DNA of 64,000 bases, from assembly GCF_020707215.1 (NCBI RefSeq), contig NZ_JAJFET010000008.1:62001-126000 (forward strand), written 5' to 3'. This DNA comes from Sphingomonas sp. PL-96. Lineage in GTDB: Bacteria; Pseudomonadota; Alphaproteobacteria; Sphingomonadales; Sphingomonadaceae. This document shows, one piece after another, positions 17,811 through 30,705 of this stretch. The position numbers and the translations under genes were made by a program. The notes beneath the pieces are model-generated. The model saw nothing but the letters and a program-made list of their open reading frames with translations. It was not told the DNA's origin and searched no databases. Every line of letters starts with the position of its first letter. Position 1 is the first letter of the stretch.

Positions 17811-17877
17811 GTGGCTCCCTTCGCTCCCCCGCGCGTTGCCCGGCGTTATTGACATCGTGCAAAGGAGGGTCAACGCT

Positions 17878-18081
17878 GTGCCCATGGACGCCGAGGATTT
17901 TCTGCCGCGTCGCAAGGACGACCTGCTGGCGCAGCTGGCACGCGAGGACCTGGATCCCCTGTCCGTCGCAGAGCTTCACGCGCGCATTGCCGGGCTGGAG
18001 GCGGAGATCGCCCGGTGCCGGAGCCATGCCGAGCGTGCGACCACCCACCGGGCCAGCGCCGACGCGCTTTTCCGAAGGTGA
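17878..18081 (+). CDS. DUF1192 protein
   Basis: 67 residues from a GTG, eight bases after AAAGGAGGG; an ATG two codons later is the alternative. Contains FLPRRKDDLLAQLAREDLDPLSVAEL and a short coiled-coil-like stretch (LHARIAGLEAEIARC), typical of the small alphaproteobacterial DUF1192 family of unknown function. It is the first gene of the run leading into clpA. Confidence 0.85.
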   Translation: MPMDAEDFLPRRKDDLLAQLAREDLDPLSVAELHARIAGLEAEIARCRSHAERATTHRASADALFRR

Positions 18082-18214
18082 CTGTCGAAGCGCCGGTCAC
18101 GGGAACGTTTCTCGAACGCCGGCGCGCGCCACCGCTTGATGCGAGCCGCCTGCGTTCCGACATAGATGCAAACGGCCGATGCATGCTCGTCGGCCCGGTT
18201 GGAGTACCCATCTG

Positions 18215-18215
<1 letters not shown>
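18078..18215 (+). CDS. Possible 45-residue ORF coupled to DUF1192 and clpA
   Basis: A GTG at 18078 overlaps the DUF1192 stop codon as GTGA, and the frame ends in a TGA overlapping the clpA ATG as TGATG. It thus fills the gap exactly with a double translational coupling. The peptide (including RSDIDANGRCMLVGPVGVPI) is unlike ClpS. It may be real, a coupling device only, or chance. Confidence 0.3.
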
Positions 18216-20527
<2,312 letters not shown>

Positions 20528-20530
20528 TCC

Positions 20531-20565
20531 GGTCCGGCCCCGGTCACCGCGACCGGGGCCGGACC
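20531..20565 (+). terminator. Terminator hairpin after clpA
   Basis: GGTCCGGCCCCGGTC and GACCGGGGCCGGACC form a 15-bp stem right behind the clpA stop codon. No T-run follows, but the stem is very stable. Confidence 0.6.
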
Positions 20566-20629
20566 GGCCCCAATTCTTGTCAAACGAGGTTAATGGTTTT
20601 TTCGTTGGCGTAACGATATTGCGCTGACG

Positions 20630-22318
20630 GTGACCGGGGGCCTGATTCGAATAGCGCGGATGCTGTGCGCACTGCTGTTGGCGAGCGTCACGCTCACGCC
20701 AGCATCCGCCGAATCGCTTGCCGAGGAGCCGCTTGCCACCTGCGTCCTGCAAGGGGCGGCCGACCTTGACCCGCGCGCGCTGTTTGCCCGGCCCGATCGG
20801 TTCAACTGCACCAGGCCCCAGCGCGACTGGGGGCCCGGCAGCTTCTGGCTGATGTCCGCTCCGCTGACGCTGCAGGGAAGCGCCGAGGAGCCGCTAAGAC
20901 TGCGGATGGGCAGTCTGTGGCAGCGCGCGGTGGTGCTGCACATCCTCTACGCCGACGGTCACATCGCGTCGTTCCGTGCCGATCAGCAGGGACTGACGCG
21001 CCGCATCCAGATGGGCGCGCTGGTCGAGTTCGCCCTTCCCAATCGCGCCGCGGCTGCCACCCGCCTGTTGTGGCGGGTGGAGGACGCGGCCAACCTGCGC
21101 GGCCTGGTGGTCGGCGCCAAGCTCGTGACGCGCAGCCGGGCGGAGCGCGAGACGCTGACCCTGACGGCGGTGTACGCCGGCTTCCTGGGGCTGTGTCTGG
21201 CCCTGATCGTGTACAATCTGGCCTTGTGGAAGGTGCTGCGCCACCGCTTCCAACTCGCTTATTGCGCGATGCTGCTGTGCCTGGCCGGCTATGCCCTTTC
21301 GTCGTCGGGTGCACTTGCCTGGCTGCTGCCCGACATCGCCAACAATCAGCGGATCACCGTCAACTATGTGCTGCTTGCCTGGACCGCAGCGGCGGCGCTG
21401 GCGTTCAGCCGCAGCTTCTTCGAGGCGAGGATCTTCCAGGGCTGGGTCGGCCGCGTGACCGAGGTGGCGATGGTGGCCATGCTGGTGCTGGGCCTGCTGC
21501 TCCTGCTGCTGGCGCCGGTCGCGATCCGCACGCTTGACCCGATGTTCTCGCTGATGTTCGTCTCGCTGACCGCCGTGGTGGTGCCGTTCCTGTGGCGAGC
21601 ATGGCGACGGCGCAGCAACTATCTGTGGCTGTTCGCCCTCACCTGGGCGTCGCCGCTTGCGATGGCGGTGCTGCGGATCTCGGCCAATTTCGGGCTGATG
21701 CGGTGGAACTTCTGGGTCGACAATTCGACCGTGCCGGCGATGACCTCGGAAGCGCTGCTCACCGGCCTGGCGATCGCCTATCGCATCCGCCTGCTCAGCA
21801 TCGAGCGCGACACGGCGGTCAATCAGGAAATCAGCACCCGTCGCCTGGCGGAAACCGACCCGCTCACCGGCCTCCTAAATCGCCGCGCCTTCCTCGACCA
21901 GGCGATTGGCCGCGCGACCGACCAGCAGTTGCTCGTGCTCGACGTCGACCACTTCAAGCAGGTCAACGAGGCGGTTGGCCATGACGGCGGCGACGAGGTG
22001 CTGCGCGTGATTGCCCGGACCCTGCGCCGGGCGACGCCGCCGGGCACGCTGATCGCACGCATGGGAGGCGAGGAATTTGTGATCCTGGCCGATGCGCGCG
22101 CCGCGCTCGATGCCGACGCACTGCTGACTGCAGTGCGATTGTCACCCATGCCCTATGCGCTTGAGGTCACCGCCAGCATCGGCAGCTGCATCGGCCCGCT
22201 TGGCGACGAGACCGACTGGCAGCAGCTATACCATGAAGCGGACGGGGCGCTGTTCGCCGCCAAGCACGCCGGCCGCGACCGGGCGCACCACGCCGAACCA
22301 ACGCTTCACGCCGCTTAA
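20630..22318 (+). CDS. Membrane diguanylate cyclase (7TMR-DISM-like + GGDEF)
   Basis: 562 residues: signal peptide (CALLLASVTLTPASA), a ~140-residue periplasmic domain, seven or so membrane helices (from LTAVYAGFLGLCLALIVYN to about residue 370) and a C-terminal GGDEF domain (DPLTGLLNRRAF, DVDHFKQVNEAVGHDGGDE, active site GGEEF). It should make cyclic di-GMP in response to a periplasmic signal. The GGEEF site is intact; I see no RxxD inhibitory site at the usual place. Start is a GTG at 20630, with an ATG ten codons later. It is convergent with lepA. Confidence 0.88.
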   Translation: MTGGLIRIARMLCALLLASVTLTPASAESLAEEPLATCVLQGAADLDPRALFARPDRFNCTRPQRDWGPGSFWLMSAPLTLQGSAEEPLRLRMGSLWQRAVVLHILYADGHIASFRADQQGLTRRIQMGALVEFALPNRAAAATRLLWRVEDAANLRGLVVGAKLVTRSRAERETLTLTAVYAGFLGLCLALIVYNLALWKVLRHRFQLAYCAMLLCLAGYALSSSGALAWLLPDIANNQRITVNYVLLAWTAAAALAFSRSFFEARIFQGWVGRVTEVAMVAMLVLGLLLLLLAPVAIRTLDPMFSLMFVSLTAVVVPFLWRAWRRRSNYLWLFALTWASPLAMAVLRISANFGLMRWNFWVDNSTVPAMTSEALLTGLAIAYRIRLLSIERDTAVNQEISTRRLAETDPLTGLLNRRAFLDQAIGRATDQQLLVLDVDHFKQVNEAVGHDGGDEVLRVIARTLRRATPPGTLIARMGGEEFVILADARAALDADALLTAVRLSPMPYALEVTASIGSCIGPLGDETDWQQLYHEADGALFAAKHAGRDRAHHAEPTLHAA

Positions 22319-22329
22319 GCCGCGCCTGT

Positions 22330-22348
22330 CGCCGTCAGCAGGACGGCG
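22330..22348. terminator. Hairpin between convergent cyclase and lepA genes
   Basis: CGCCGTC and GACGGCG arms sit in the 33 bp between the two stop codons. It may end both transcripts; no long T-run. Confidence 0.4.
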
Positions 22349-22351
22349 AGG

Positions 22352-24160
<1,809 letters not shown>

Positions 24161-24252
24161 GATTGCGCGCGGTTAGCACCCGACCGGGTCGATGCGAAGA
24201 GGGCGCGCGCGATCACCGGCGCGCGAACGCCAGAAAAGCGCAAAACAGGCGC

Positions 24253-24280
24253 TTGCCACCTGCGAAATCGCTGATATAAG
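24253..24280 (+). promoter_or_regulatory. Probable promoter of tRNA-Pro
   Basis: TTGCCA (24253-24258) and TATAAG (24275-24280) are 16 bp apart, and the tRNA begins about 40 bp downstream. Confidence 0.45.
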
Positions 24281-24321
24281 CCGCCGCCTGCCCCCCGGTC
24301 AGCGACTGGGACGGCATCGGT

Positions 24322-24398
24322 CGGGGAATAGCTCAGCCTGGTAGAGCACTGTGTTCGGGACGCAGGGGCCGGAGGTTCGAATCCTCTTTCCCCGACCA
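24322..24398 (+). tRNA. tRNA-Pro (anticodon CGG)
   Basis: A complete 77-nt cloverleaf: acceptor CGGGGAA with TTCCCCG, D-arm GCTC...GAGC, anticodon stem CTGTG/CGCAG around TTCGGGA (anticodon CGG, reading CCG), T-arm with GGTTCGAAT, and encoded CCA. A TTTTCTT run follows, which may serve as terminator. Confidence 0.95.
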
Positions 24399-24479
24399 TT
24401 TTCTTCCAAGACATCGATGAGATCATCCCCCTCTGGGGAGCATGCGGCCTGACGCGTACCGCGCCGGGCTTCCGTCATG

Positions 24480-25169
24480 TCATCTGAGCGCGGGCGCCCT
24501 GCTCCCCGCGAGCGCTTGCGCGGCAGAATGGCTGATCTGCTCGACCGGCCCGAACGTCTCCGTCGAACAATCCGTGCTCGCCTCGGTATCGCCCTCCGCC
24601 TGCACCTCGGCGAGTGAGGGAATGTGGCCATCAAACCGGTAGCGGATCGACCAGCTCGCGATCGAGATCGCCATGGGCGCATCGAACGCGTAGACCGAGA
24701 GGAAGCCCGGCCGCTTGCCCGGTGCCGCGACCAGGAAGTAATTCGTTCCTTCGGATACCATCGGCGCGCAGTATAGCGCCCGCACCGTGAAGCCCTTGTT
24801 CCGCAGCGCCTCGACGGGGTTGAAGCCGAACGGATGTCCGGGCGGACCATCCCAGTCGAAGACGAGTTCCGGCGGTTGTGCAGACGTGGGCGCCAGCACG
24901 GTGCCGCCCGCCAGCGTGCCTAGATTCCGGAGCGGCTCCTCCGCGGAAGAACGCACCTCCTTCCACCGAATCGGAGAGGCTTGCGCACGGAGCGTTTCGA
25001 TCGTCGGCGTAGCGTTGGCATCTGCCGCCGGCGCCAGCGCCAGAAGAGTCTCGGCGAGCGCATCCATGGGAGCCGAAGCCCGTGCGTCCCGACCCGCCGG
25101 TCGTCCCTGCGCAAACCCGGACGCTACCAGACCGGCTCCGCAAGCCACCGCAACGATCGCGTGACGCAT
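24480..25169 (-). CDS. Hypothetical secreted protein
   Basis: 229 residues from the ATG at 25169, preceded by GGAAGGGA. Signal peptide MRHAIVAVACGAGLVASGFAQ, then an Ala-rich region and a globular part (KGFTVRALYCAPMVSEGTNYF, FDAPMAISIASWSIRYRFDG, TDCSTETFGPVEQ). Two cysteines may bond in the periplasm. I do not recognise the family. Transcription would converge on the tRNA-Pro gene. Confidence 0.65.
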   Translation of the reverse strand: MRHAIVAVACGAGLVASGFAQGRPAGRDARASAPMDALAETLLALAPAADANATPTIETLRAQASPIRWKEVRSSAEEPLRNLGTLAGGTVLAPTSAQPPELVFDWDGPPGHPFGFNPVEALRNKGFTVRALYCAPMVSEGTNYFLVAAPGKRPGFLSVYAFDAPMAISIASWSIRYRFDGHIPSLAEVQAEGDTEASTDCSTETFGPVEQISHSAAQALAGSRAPALR

Positions 25170-25304
25170 CAATTCCCTTCCTTGGTTCCCGCCCTTCTCG
25201 CAGCATAGTGCTGCCGTCCAGGGCGAGGTCAAGGGCTCCAACGCATGCCCCTTTTCGCATGCGCAGCATTGCATCCCGGGTGCGAGACGCCAGATAGCAG
25301 CCTC

Positions 25305-26849
25305 ATGTCTTTGCACCTCCCGCACGGGCTCGATCCGCGGCACCTTCTTCGTCCGCGGCGTCGCGGCATCGCTTCCGTCAACTCCGAAGTGCGCGACGGC
25401 ATCGTGCCTGCCGGCGACCGGATTGCGCAGACCACCGACCAGCAGGGCGGTGAGACACCGGGTGCCAACTACCGTACGGTCGCGCTGATCATCGCCTGCG
25501 CGATGTTCATGGAAAATCTAGATGCGACCGTGCTGGCGACTGCGCTGCCAACCATGGCGCGCGACTTCGGCGTGCGTGCGCCGGAAATGAGCATCGCCCT
25601 CACCTCGTACCTGCTCGCGCTTGCCATGTTCATCCCCGCCTCGGGCTTTGTGGCCGACCGGTTCGGTGCCCGCCGGGTGTTTCGCGCCGCCATCGCGGTG
25701 TTCGTGCTCGGCTCGCTCGCCTGCGGGCTGGCGCCCAATCTGCCCATCATGGCCATTGCGCGATTCTTCCAGGGCGTCGGCGGCGCGATGATGATGCCGG
25801 TCGGGCGCCTGGTGCTGCTGCGATCGGTCGCCAAGCGCGACATGGTGTCGGCGATGTCATGGCTGATCATGCCCGCCCTGATCGGTCCGATCCTGGGGCC
25901 ACCGGTAGGCGGCTTCATCGTCACCTACGCCGACTGGCGCTGGATCTTCTGGCTCAACCTGCCGATCGGGATCACGGGTTTCCTGCTGGTCGGCAAGTTC
26001 ATCGCCGACATTCGGGAGGGAGAACGGCAGCCGTTCGACACCAGAGGCTTCCTGCTGTCGGCCGCGGCGCTCGGCTGCCTGCTGCTGGGGTTCGAGATGA
26101 CGAGCCGGTCGGAAGGCGCGGACATCGCGGCGCCGCTGATCGCCATCGGCGCCGTATCCGGGCTGTTCTACGTGCTGCACGCGCGGAAAGCCGAGCACCC
26201 GATCCTGGATCTGTCGCTGATGCGGGTGCCCACCTTTCGGTTGTCGGTGCTCGGCGGCTCGCTCACCCGCATCACGCAAGGCGCGCAGCCGTTCCTGCTG
26301 CCACTGATGATGCAGCTTGGCTTCGGCCTGACCGCCGCGCAGAGCGGCGGGATGACGGTTGCCACCGCGATTGGCTCGTTCGGAATGAAGGGCGTGGCGC
26401 GGCGGCTGCTGCACCGCTTCGGCTTCCGCTCCAGCCTGGTGGTGATGGGGGTATTGGGCACGGCTGCCTATGCGGCCTGCGGGCTGTTCCGGCCCGATTG
26501 GCCGCTACCGGCGATCTTTGCGGTGCTGGTGCTTTCGGGCTTTCTGATGTCGTTCCAGTTCACTGCCTACAACACCATCGCCTATGACGAGATCGGCAAG
26601 GAGCGGATGAGTACTGCCACCAGCTTCTATTCGACCTTTCAGCAGCTGATGCTGTCGCTGGGCATCTGTACCGCCAGCGTCGCGCTGCACGTGTCGATGG
26701 GCGTGACTGGCCATGCGAGCCCCGCCTTTGCGGATTTTTCCGCGGCCTTCTGGACGGTTACCACGATCTCGTTCGCAGCGCTGCTGGTCAATCTGCGCTT
26801 CGACCGTGAGGCCGGGGACGAGCTGAGCGGCCGCACCAGGCCCGCCTGA
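25305..26849 (+). CDS. MFS drug-efflux transporter (DHA2 / EmrB-QacA type)
   Basis: 514 residues with about 14 hydrophobic helices. The first helix carries NLDATVLATALPTM, the DHA2 signature, followed by motif A (GFVADRFGARRVF) and motif C-like glycine patterns (PALIGPILGPPVGGF). It should be a proton-driven exporter in the inner membrane. No EmrA-like fusion partner or TetR regulator is adjacent. The start at 25305 gives a ~55-residue polar N-terminus, longer than usual, so a later start is possible. Confidence 0.88.
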   Translation: MSLHLPHGLDPRHLLRPRRRGIASVNSEVRDGIVPAGDRIAQTTDQQGGETPGANYRTVALIIACAMFMENLDATVLATALPTMARDFGVRAPEMSIALTSYLLALAMFIPASGFVADRFGARRVFRAAIAVFVLGSLACGLAPNLPIMAIARFFQGVGGAMMMPVGRLVLLRSVAKRDMVSAMSWLIMPALIGPILGPPVGGFIVTYADWRWIFWLNLPIGITGFLLVGKFIADIREGERQPFDTRGFLLSAAALGCLLLGFEMTSRSEGADIAAPLIAIGAVSGLFYVLHARKAEHPILDLSLMRVPTFRLSVLGGSLTRITQGAQPFLLPLMMQLGFGLTAAQSGGMTVATAIGSFGMKGVARRLLHRFGFRSSLVVMGVLGTAAYAACGLFRPDWPLPAIFAVLVLSGFLMSFQFTAYNTIAYDEIGKERMSTATSFYSTFQQLMLSLGICTASVALHVSMGVTGHASPAFADFSAAFWTVTTISFAALLVNLRFDREAGDELSGRTRPA

Positions 26850-26921
26850 CCCTCCGCTTCGCTTGCCGCGACCGCGCCCGCTGCATAGACCGGGCCGTCT
26901 CAAGCTTGTGGAAGGTCGCCG

Positions 26922-28712
26922 ATGCGCTCTGGTCTGTTTGCCCTGTTGCTCCTGGCCGGGGCAACGCTGCCCGGCAGCGCCCTTGTCGCCACGCCTGCAG
27001 CGCCCGCTGCCGCACCGGCGCAGGACGCTGCGTTCGAGGCACTGGGCAAGCGGTTCCTGGACGAGATCGCGCGCCTGCGTCCGACCTATGCGACCTTTCT
27101 GGGCGACCATCGCTTCGATGCGGAAGTCGACGATCTGTCCGCCGCAGGTCGTGCACGCGAAGTGGCGGCGCTCAAGCGCACCCAGGCAGACCTGACCCGG
27201 ATCGACCGCAGCAAGCTCAGCCGCGAGAACCAGGTCGATGCGGCGCTGCTCGCCAACGAACTCGCCTATCAGCTTTGGACGATCGAGACGCTCAAGCCGC
27301 ACGAATGGGATCCGCAGGGTGCCAACGAGTCCGTCTCGGGCGGGCTCTACCTGCTGGCCGCGCGCGACTTCGCGCCATGGCCGCAGCGGCTGCGCGCCGC
27401 GACCGCACGGATGGAGAAGGTCCCCGCGCTCTACCGGCAGATGCGCGCCAGCCTGGTGCCCGCACGCGTGCCGGAGGTGTTCGCAAAGACGGTGTCGCAG
27501 CAGAATTCGGGCGTGCTGCAGATCGCCGAGGCCATGCTGGCGCCGCACAAGGGCGAATTGCCGGCGGCCGACCAGCAGCGGTTCGACGCCGCGCTCGCGA
27601 CGCTGAAGACGGCAGTGGCCGACCAGCAGAAATGGCTCGACACGGTGCTGGTGCCGCAGGCCAAGGGCGACTTCCGCCTGGGCGCGGAACGCTACGACCA
27701 GAAGCTCCGCTTCGCGCTGGTGACGGATCTTACGCGCGCCGACATCAAGGCCCGGGCGCTGAAGGCAAAGGCGGATGCCCGTGGCGAGATGTACGCGATC
27801 GCGCGCACCGTGCTGGCCGGCAAGCCGAACGCGCCGGCGCTTCCCGCCTCGCCCACCGCGGACCAGCAGCAACAGGCGATCGAGGCGGCGCTGGAGCTGA
27901 CCTATGCCAGGCACCCCACGCGTGACGGGGTGATCGCGGAAGCGACGAAGACGCTGCGCCAGGCGACCGAGTTCACACGCGCGAAGAACCTGGTCTCCGT
28001 GCCCGACACGCCGGTGCAGATCATCGAGATGCCCAAGTTCCGCCAGGGCGTGGCCGTCGCCTATTGCGACAGCCCCGGGCCGTTCGAAAAGCAGCTCGGC
28101 ACCTTCTTTGCCGTGTCGCCGATCCCGGCTGGGTGGAGCGAGGAACAGGCGAACTCGTTCCTGCGCGAATACAACGACTATATGATCCACGACCTGAGCG
28201 TGCATGAGGCGATGCCGGGTCACTATCTCCAAATCGCGCACGCCAACGAATATCCCTCGATGCTGCGCGCGGTGCTCGCCTCCGGGCCGTTCATCGAGGG
28301 CTGGGCGGTGTATGCCGAGGGGATGATGGCCGACCAAGGCTATCTGAATGGCGATCCGCTGTTCAAGCTCACCGTCCTCAAGATGCGGCTGCGCTCGATC
28401 ACCAACACGCTGCTCGACATCGGCATCCATACCGAGGGGATGACCGAGGCGCAGGCGATGCAGCTGATGATGCAGGGCGCGTTCCAGCAGGAGCGCGAGG
28501 CCGCGGGCAAGTGGACGCGGGCGCGCCTCTCCTCCACCCAGCTCCTGAGCTATTTCGTCGGCTATTCGGAGCACCAGGAACTGCGGGCCGCGGTGGAGGC
28601 GCGCGAAGGCGCGGCGTTCGACCTGAAGCGCTACAATGATGCGGTGCTGGCGCATGGATCGCCGCCGGTCCGCTATGTCCGCGCGCTGATGCTGGGCGAG
28701 GCGATTCACTAA
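26922..28712 (+). CDS. DUF885 family protein, predicted zinc metallopeptidase
   Basis: 596 residues with a signal peptide (LFALLLLAGATLPGSALVA). The DUF885 zinc motif HEAMPGH is at 428-434 and GWAVYAEGM lies about 28 residues later, giving the third ligand. The family is thought to be gluzincin-like peptidases, often exported, but substrates are unknown. It is the middle gene of a same-strand run between an exporter and a small permease. Confidence 0.88.
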   Translation: MRSGLFALLLLAGATLPGSALVATPAAPAAAPAQDAAFEALGKRFLDEIARLRPTYATFLGDHRFDAEVDDLSAAGRAREVAALKRTQADLTRIDRSKLSRENQVDAALLANELAYQLWTIETLKPHEWDPQGANESVSGGLYLLAARDFAPWPQRLRAATARMEKVPALYRQMRASLVPARVPEVFAKTVSQQNSGVLQIAEAMLAPHKGELPAADQQRFDAALATLKTAVADQQKWLDTVLVPQAKGDFRLGAERYDQKLRFALVTDLTRADIKARALKAKADARGEMYAIARTVLAGKPNAPALPASPTADQQQQAIEAALELTYARHPTRDGVIAEATKTLRQATEFTRAKNLVSVPDTPVQIIEMPKFRQGVAVAYCDSPGPFEKQLGTFFAVSPIPAGWSEEQANSFLREYNDYMIHDLSVHEAMPGHYLQIAHANEYPSMLRAVLASGPFIEGWAVYAEGMMADQGYLNGDPLFKLTVLKMRLRSITNTLLDIGIHTEGMTEAQAMQLMMQGAFQQEREAAGKWTRARLSSTQLLSYFVGYSEHQELRAAVEAREGAAFDLKRYNDAVLAHGSPPVRYVRALMLGEAIH

Positions 28713-28835
28713 GCGCCTGCTCCCTCGGATCATTTGCCCGCGCCGGTGGTTGCTGGCGGACGATCCGAGGGAGAAGCCGATTGTCTGCATCCAGCGCCGC
28801 CCCATCCCTCGCCCGATCCGTACGGGGCTAAGGGC

Positions 28836-29279
28836 ATGTACCTGCTCTTCGTCCTGTTCGCGGCCGGTGCCGGGATCACCAGCGCGCTCCAGTCGGGAAC
28901 CAACAACGCGCTGCAAAAGGCGCTCGGCACGCAGCTGTGGACGGTGTCGATCGTCTCGGTCGTAACCCTTTCCGTGTCGCTGGTGCTGTCACTGGCGTCC
29001 GGCGAACGCCTGCCCAGCGGACAGGCGATCGCGCAGACCCCGTGGTGGGCGTGGACCGGCGGCGTGCTCGGCATCGTGTTCGTGCTGGCGACCGTCTATG
29101 CTTCGCCCAAGCTGGGTGCGGGGCTGTTCGTGGCGCTGATCGTCACCGCCTCGACAGTGGCAGCCCTGGTGCTCGACCATTTCGGCTGGATGGGGTTCGA
29201 CGTCCACCAGGCCGGGATCGGGCGCATGGCGGGCGCGGTGCTGATGATCGGCGGCGTCGCGCTGATCGCGAAGTTCTAA
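28836..29279 (+). CDS. Small DMT-type transporter (DUF606 / YdcZ family)
   Basis: 147 residues, four to five transmembrane helices. TSALQSGTNNALQKALGT, the SLASGERLP loop and PWWAWTGGVLGIVFVLAT are typical of the DUF606 (YdcZ) half-size transporters of the drug/metabolite superfamily. Start ATG at 28836 with GGGCTAAGG upstream. Its last four bases overlap the end of the convergent gspK gene. Confidence 0.85.
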   Translation: MYLLFVLFAAGAGITSALQSGTNNALQKALGTQLWTVSIVSVVTLSVSLVLSLASGERLPSGQAIAQTPWWAWTGGVLGIVFVLATVYASPKLGAGLFVALIVTASTVAALVLDHFGWMGFDVHQAGIGRMAGAVLMIGGVALIAKF

Positions 29280-30163
29280 CGCCCAGGCTTCGGCGGCGGA
29301 AAGACGGGCGCGCCGGGCGGGATCGACGCGTTGCGCCAGCGCGCGACGGGCACGACGACGGGACCATCTTCGCCGCGCAGCCGCTGGATCAGCGTGGCGC
29401 CCTGCTGGCTGGTGCCGCCGATCGTCGCACGGGTGCGCACCCAGAAGGTGTTGGAGCGCAGGGCCGCACCCGGCGGCATCGTCACACCCTCGCTGGCAAG
29501 ATCCTCTAGCGACAGGAACCCTTGGCGCGCGCGAGTCGCGGCAAGGCGGTCGGCCACCGTCTGATCGCCGAACAGGACGGCCATGAGTTCGGGAGATGCT
29601 GCGTTCAGATTGACGGTCGTCTTTCCCGGCAACGCCGTGGCCAGCCGTTCCAGCCGGTCCGCCATCTCCGGCGGGACTCCCGAATAGCGCAGCGGACGCA
29701 GATCGCTGATCGGACCATATTGGTCGATCAACCCCACCGCCATCGCGATCTGCGCGTCCTCCAGTCCTGCGGCGCGCGCGATCTTGGCGAACAGCAGCTG
29801 CGCGGACAGGTCGTCGCCGCGCACCAGATTGACGTTGAAGCGCCCCTCCGCATCGGCGATCGCCAGGTCGAAGCGGCCGCCCTCGATCGGCACGTCGCTG
29901 TCGGCGATCGCGCCCCAGGGTTCGGTCGCATAGTCGGCGTCCGGCGCATCGCGAGCATCGCGACGCAGGGCGACAAGCGCGGAGGCCTCGCCGCCGCGCA
30001 CGACCGCCAGCGCGCGTGCCGCTTCCCGCGAGCGGATCGCGCGATCGAGCGCGATTTCCTCCCGACTGATGAGCAACAGCACGATGCCGCTGGCGATCGC
30101 GACGAACATCAGCACGTTGACGAGGATCATGCCCTCTTCGCCGGGCGGCGGTCGCCGTATCAT
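29276..30163 (-). CDS. gspK: Type II secretion system minor pseudopilin GspK
   Basis: 295 residues. A short leader (MIRRPPPGEEG) precedes the hydrophobic helix MILVNVLMFVAIASGIVLLL and, as is usual for GspK, no Glu at +5. The long globular part contains two helix-hairpin-helix-like stretches (KTTVNLNAASPELMAVLFGD and FLSLEDLASEGV), the hallmark of the family. GspK caps the pseudopilus tip with GspI and GspJ. It overlaps gspJ by ATGA, so the two are translationally coupled. Confidence 0.92.
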   Translation of the reverse strand: MIRRPPPGEEGMILVNVLMFVAIASGIVLLLISREEIALDRAIRSREAARALAVVRGGEASALVALRRDARDAPDADYATEPWGAIADSDVPIEGGRFDLAIADAEGRFNVNLVRGDDLSAQLLFAKIARAAGLEDAQIAMAVGLIDQYGPISDLRPLRYSGVPPEMADRLERLATALPGKTTVNLNAASPELMAVLFGDQTVADRLAATRARQGFLSLEDLASEGVTMPPGAALRSNTFWVRTRATIGGTSQQGATLIQRLRGEDGPVVVPVARWRNASIPPGAPVFPPPKPGR

Positions 30164-30705
30164 TTCGGTTCGCTCGGGCGGATCGGCAGCGTCGCGACCC
30201 GGCGCACGGTGCCAGCCATGCCGCTTGGTGCCGATACGGCGAGCTCGACCGCGACGGCGCGCGGCCAGGCATCGGTACGCGGCTCGTCCGGCGGCCAGGC
30301 GTCGAGCCAGCCGCCGTCGAAATAGCGCCAGCGCGCGTTCTGCACGCCGTCCAGCACCCGCTGTGCCCGGCCATCGACAGTGCGGACCAGCACGCCGCCG
30401 GCCAGGCTGTAGGTCACACCGACCGGAGGGCCGCCGAAGCCCGGGGCGGCACGCTGAAAGGCGACCTGACCGCCATTGCCCTGCACCCGTCCGTCGGCAA
30501 GCTGGTCAAAGTCGCTGGCCACCACGAACATCGCGCGCTGCACCTCTGCAATGCGGTCGAGCCGCTTCTCTGTGCGGCCCTGGACCGAAAGGATGCTGTC
30601 CACCAGCGTCACGCCCGCGACCGCGATCAGCGCGAACAGCCCCAGCGAGATCATCAGCTCGATGAGGGTAAAGCCGCCCTCCCCGTGCCGGACGGGCTGA
30701 GTCAC
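30160..30705 (-). CDS. gspJ: Type II secretion system minor pseudopilin GspJ
   Basis: 181 residues from the GTG at 30705, which overlaps the stop codon of the upstream gene as GTGA. Leader VTQPVRHGEGG is followed by FTLIELMISLGLFALIAVAG with the conserved Glu at +5, and a globular domain with DGVQNARWRYFDGGWLDAWP. This is the class III signal peptide processed by the prepilin peptidase (not in this window). GspJ joins GspI and GspK at the pseudopilus tip. Confidence 0.92.
   Translation of the reverse strand: MTQPVRHGEGGFTLIELMISLGLFALIAVAGVTLVDSILSVQGRTEKRLDRIAEVQRAMFVVASDFDQLADGRVQGNGGQVAFQRAAPGFGGPPVGVTYSLAGGVLVRTVDGRAQRVLDGVQNARWRYFDGGWLDAWPPDEPRTDAWPRAVAVELAVSAPSGMAGTVRRVATLPIRPSEPK

Noticed and set aside
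26505..28916. 800-codon minus-strand frame opposite the DUF885 gene
   Set aside because: Antisense shadow; it also crosses two genuine gene ends.
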